7,758 nt of DNA, from contig JACQRE010000122.1 of the NCBI GenBank assembly GCA_016206585.1, forward strand, positions 1 through 7,758. Direction: 5' to 3'. Both the position numbers and the translations under genes were made by a program. Of the stretch, positions 5,660 through 7,758 are shown piece by piece (position 1 is the first letter of the stretch; the number at the start of each line of letters is the position of its first letter). Source of the stretch: Candidatus Omnitrophota bacterium (GTDB taxonomy: Bacteria; Omnitrophota; Gorgyraeia; Aquiviventales; Aquiviventaceae). The notes beneath the pieces are model-generated. The model did no database searches and was not told the DNA's origin. It worked only from the letters and a program-made list of their open reading frames with translations.

Positions 5660-5680
5660 ATTTGTTTGTTTCCCTACACA

Positions 5681-7312
5681 ATGGCCTCTTTGCGCCTTGC
5701 AATGGCTCAACTCAACGTGACCGTGGGCGACCTGGAGGGCAACCGCGCGCTCATCGAGCGGGCGATCCGCCAGGCGCGCGCGTGGCGGGCCGATGTGCTC
5801 CTGACCCCGGAGCTGTCCATCACCGGCTACCCGCCGGAGGACCTGCTGCTCAAAACGCAGTTTGTGGAGGCGAACCGGCGCATCCTCCAGCGCCTGACCC
5901 CCGCAACACGCGGCCTGGTGGCGCTCGTGGGGTTCGTCGACCGGGACCGGCAGGGACGGCTGTTCAATGCGGCCGCCGTGCTGGCGAACGGCCGGCACGC
6001 GGCGACCTATCGCAAGCAGTGTTTGCCGAACTACGGGGTTTTTGACGAGCAGCGCTACTTCACGCCGGGCGCCGGGCCGTTGGTCCTGGATCTTGGCGGC
6101 ATCCGGACGGGCATCACCATCTGCGAGGATCTCTGGCAGGAGGCGCCAGGCCGCGCGCTGGCGAAGGCGGGCGCGCAGCTGGTGCTCAACCTCTCCGCCA
6201 GCCCCTACCACGCGGGCAAGCTCCATGAGCGGGAGGCGCTCTTTTCGCGGCGGGCGAGGCAGCACCGCTTCGCCATCGCCTACTGCAATCTCGTGGGGGG
6301 GCAGGATGAGCTGGTCTTCGACGGCGGCAGCCTGGTCCTGGATGCGCGCGGGCAGGAGTTGGCGCGTGCCGCGCAGTTCCAGGAGGACCTGGTGATCGCG
6401 GATCTGGCACGGCTCCCGGACCGCCCGCCCGTGTGGTCGGCGCATGCCCATCGGCTGGGGCCGGTCGAAGAGGTGTACGAGGCGCTCACGTTGGGAGTGC
6501 GCGATTACGTCCGCAAGAACGGGTTTTCCTCCGTGGTGCTCGGGCTCTCCGGCGGGGTGGACTCCGCCCTCACCGCCTGCCTGGCGGTGGATGCGCTGGG
6601 GGCTGAGGCGGCGCGGGGGGTCGTGATGCCCTCGCGGTTTTCCTCCTCGCAGACGCAGGAGGATGCCAAGCGGATCGGGCGCGCCTTAGGCATGGAGGTC
6701 GCGGAGATCTCCATCGAGCCGATCTTCGAGGCGTACCTGCGGACGCTCAGGCCGCTCTTCCAAGACCGTGAGCCGGACGTCGCCGAGCAGAACATCCAGG
6801 CGCGCATCCGCGGCAACCTGCTCATGGCGCTGTCCAACAAGTTCGGATGGCTGGTGCTCACCACGGGCAACAAGAGCGAGTTTGCGACCGGCTACTGCAC
6901 GCTCTACGGCGACATGGCGGGCGGCTTTGCGGTGATCAAGGATGTGCCGAAGACGCTGGTCTACCGGCTCGCCCGGTTCCGCAACCGGCGCGGGCCTGGG
7001 CGGCCCATTCCCTCGAGCATCCTGCGCCGCGCCCCGACGGCGGAGCTGGCACCCAACCAGACCGATCAGGACACGCTGCCGCCCTATGAAGTGTTGGACC
7101 GCATCCTGAAAGCGTACGTGGAGGAGGACCGGGGGCTTTCCGAGATCCTCGCGCGCAACCGCGTGGCTCCGGAGACCGCTCGGCGCGTGATCCGGATGGT
7201 GGACCGCTCCGAGTACAAACGCCGGCAGGGGTCACCGGGGGTCAAGATCACCCCCAAGGCGTTCGGCAAGGACCGCCGCATGCCGATCACGAACCGGTAT
7301 CAACAAGAATGA
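5681..7312 (+). CDS. nadE: Glutamine-dependent NAD+ synthetase
   Basis: This cytoplasmic enzyme makes NAD+ from deamido-NAD+, ATP and glutamine, the last step of NAD synthesis. It has 543 residues from the ATG at 5681, normal for the two-domain type. The N-terminal nitrilase-like amidase (about 1-265) has the Glu-Lys-Cys triad: E44 in T-P-E-L-S, K112 in Y-R-K-Q-C-L-P-N-Y and C148 in T-I-C-E-D-L-W. The C-terminal synthetase (about 266-543) carries the ATP P-loop L-S-G-G-V-D-S at 289-295, plus M-P-S-R-F-S-S (316-322) and T-T-G-N-K-S-E (394-400). The start M-A-S-L-R-L-A-M-A-Q-L-N fits family N-termini. A TTG at 5666 would lie on the predicted transcription start and is rejected. No Shine-Dalgarno precedes the ATG, so the message may be nearly leaderless. 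It has its own promoter and no obvious link to the iron operon. Confidence 0.94.
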   Translation: MASLRLAMAQLNVTVGDLEGNRALIERAIRQARAWRADVLLTPELSITGYPPEDLLLKTQFVEANRRILQRLTPATRGLVALVGFVDRDRQGRLFNAAAVLANGRHAATYRKQCLPNYGVFDEQRYFTPGAGPLVLDLGGIRTGITICEDLWQEAPGRALAKAGAQLVLNLSASPYHAGKLHEREALFSRRARQHRFAIAYCNLVGGQDELVFDGGSLVLDARGQELARAAQFQEDLVIADLARLPDRPPVWSAHAHRLGPVEEVYEALTLGVRDYVRKNGFSSVVLGLSGGVDSALTACLAVDALGAEAARGVVMPSRFSSSQTQEDAKRIGRALGMEVAEISIEPIFEAYLRTLRPLFQDREPDVAEQNIQARIRGNLLMALSNKFGWLVLTTGNKSEFATGYCTLYGDMAGGFAVIKDVPKTLVYRLARFRNRRGPGRPIPSSILRRAPTAELAPNQTDQDTLPPYEVLDRILKAYVEEDRGLSEILARNRVAPETARRVIRMVDRSEYKRRQGSPGVKITPKAFGKDRRMPITNRYQQE

Positions 7313-7326
7313 GCGCAACCACACTC

Positions 7327-7404
7327 AGCGACAAGCCCCCACACCAAACGCGCCACCGCCTTTCTCCGTATCGAGGCGCTGTTTGGTGTGGGGGCAAGCG
7401 ACAA
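7327..7404. repeat. Long hairpin flanked by 8-base direct repeats
   Basis: Bases 7335-7349 (GCCCCCACACCAAAC) pair perfectly with 7381-7395. The stem continues with 7350-7354 paired to 7375-7379 after a single bulged T at 7380, leaving a 20-base loop. AGCGACAA occurs directly on both sides, at 7327-7334 and 7397-7404. A palindrome bracketed by equal 8-base direct repeats looks like a tiny inserted element with a target duplication. No T-run follows on either strand, so it is not a canonical terminator, although it may stabilise the nadE transcript's 3' end. Confidence 0.65.
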
Positions 7405-7422
7405 CTGGTGGAACCAAGCCCT

Positions 7423-7495
7423 TCGCAACAAGCGACAGTACGTGAGAAGATCCGCGGTGTCCGTACTGTTGCTTGTTGCTTGTTGCTTGTTGCGA
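7423..7495. repeat. Imperfect inverted repeat upstream of the regulator gene
   Basis: Bases 7425-7442 pair with 7462-7479 over 18 positions, with one G-T pair (7434/7470) and a 19-base loop. The outer part of the same left arm, 7423-7432 (TCGCAACAAG), pairs equally well with 7486-7495. The two registers differ by 14 bases because the right arm holds extra copies of the 7-base repeat. It ends 12 bases before the regulator ATG. It is not followed by a T-run. Confidence 0.6.
7467..7494. repeat. Tandem 7-base repeat, four copies
   Basis: TGTTGCT is repeated head to tail at 7467-7473, 7474-7480 and 7481-7487, with a fourth copy at 7488-7494 ending in G instead of T. The block sits within the right arm of the inverted repeat, 13 bases before the regulator ATG. 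Short perfect repeats of this kind can gain or lose units by slippage. The unit is not a multiple of three. Confidence 0.85.
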
Positions 7496-7507
7496 TGGTG
7501 TGATCCC

Positions 7508-7758
7508 ATGTATCGAGTCCTCTTCCTGAGTGATGATTGGGCGAACAAGAAGCCGCTGAAGTCCGGGCTGCTGGAGAGCGGGTTTGCGGTCACCCCGGTC
7601 ACCACGGCCGAGTTCCTCCAGGAGCGCTACGCCCCGCCGCAGACACTCGACGTCGTCATCGTGGACCTGGAGCGCAGCGCGACAGAGACCGGCAAGCTCT
7701 GCCACGCGGTCAAGCGCGAGCGCGTGCTCCAAGAGCTGCCGATGATCCTCCTGATGAC
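7508..7758 (+). CDS. Response-regulator-like receiver protein, N-terminal part (cut by window end)
   Basis: Eighty-three codons are visible, without a stop, before the window ends. The pattern matches the first part of a CheY-like receiver domain. Strand beta-1 M-Y-R-V-L-F-L-S is followed by the acidic pair D9-D10. A strand V-V-I-V-D-L ends in D53, at the position of the phosphorylated aspartate. A hydrophobic strand P-M-I-L-L-M begins at 78. The output domain lies outside the window, so target and partner kinase are unknown. The ATG at 7508 was chosen because beta-1 starts immediately after it, although no strong Shine-Dalgarno precedes it. The frame stays open upstream to the nadE stop, so an earlier non-ATG start cannot be fully excluded. 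The identification rests on pattern only; a degenerate receiver is possible. Confidence 0.7.
   Translation, partial: MYRVLFLSDDWANKKPLKSGLLESGFAVTPVTTAEFLQERYAPPQTLDVVIVDLERSATETGKLCHAVKRERVLQELPMILLM

Noticed and set aside
5666..5680. TTG at 5666 as the nadE start.
   Set aside because: It lies on the predicted transcription start, has no ribosome binding site, and adds residues not found at family N-termini. The ATG at 5681 gives the expected M-x-x-L-R-x-A-x-A-Q-L-N start.
7335..7395. Rho-independent terminator after nadE.
   Set aside because: The stem is strong but followed by AAGCGACAAC on the plus strand and TTGTCGCTGA on the minus strand, with no T-run.
7467..7494. CRISPR-like repeat array.
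   Set aside because: The units are seven bases, directly adjacent with no spacers, and there are no cas genes.

Overview
The window comes from a GC-rich Gram-negative bacterium. An outer-membrane TonB-dependent receptor and a complete ExbB/ExbD/TonB energy complex show that there is an outer membrane. The mix of a YezD-family protein, a Fur-headed TonB operon and an FTR1 permease would fit Nitrospirota or NC10/Methylomirabilota-like lineages, but that placement is a guess from general impression and not a sequence match.

Layout. (1) Bases 1-120 look like the edge of an insertion sequence that continues to the left: a minus-strand start codon with a good ribosome binding site, and two near-identical 18-base direct repeats. 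(2) Bases 123-352 are a regulatory region. It holds a strong sigma-70-type promoter, a perfect 7-1-7 Fur-type operator on the predicted transcription start, and a 144-base symmetric structured leader whose closing stem pairs with the ribosome binding site and start codon of fur. (3) Bases 353-5596 are one tightly packed plus-strand operon: fur, a small YezD-family gene, a FecA-like TonB-dependent receptor, exbB, exbD, tonB and an FTR1-type iron permease. Gaps are 15 bases or less and the last three junctions overlap. (4) Bases 5651-7312 are an independent gene, nadE (glutamine-dependent NAD+ synthetase), with an extended -10 promoter almost directly in front of its ATG. (5) Bases 7313-7507 are a non-coding spacer with two long hairpins and a four-copy 7-base tandem repeat. 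(6) The last 251 bases are the start of a response-regulator-like receiver protein cut by the window end.

How it works together (inference). When iron is plentiful Fur binds the operator and shuts off the whole operon, including its own gene. When iron is scarce the receptor takes a ferric chelate through the outer membrane using ExbBD-TonB energy, and FTR1 is the only inner-membrane iron transporter encoded alongside; no ABC importer or periplasmic ferroxidase is visible. The structured leader could add a second, translational level of control on fur. It is the most unusual element here, and could instead be a small mobile palindromic element that landed on the fur start.
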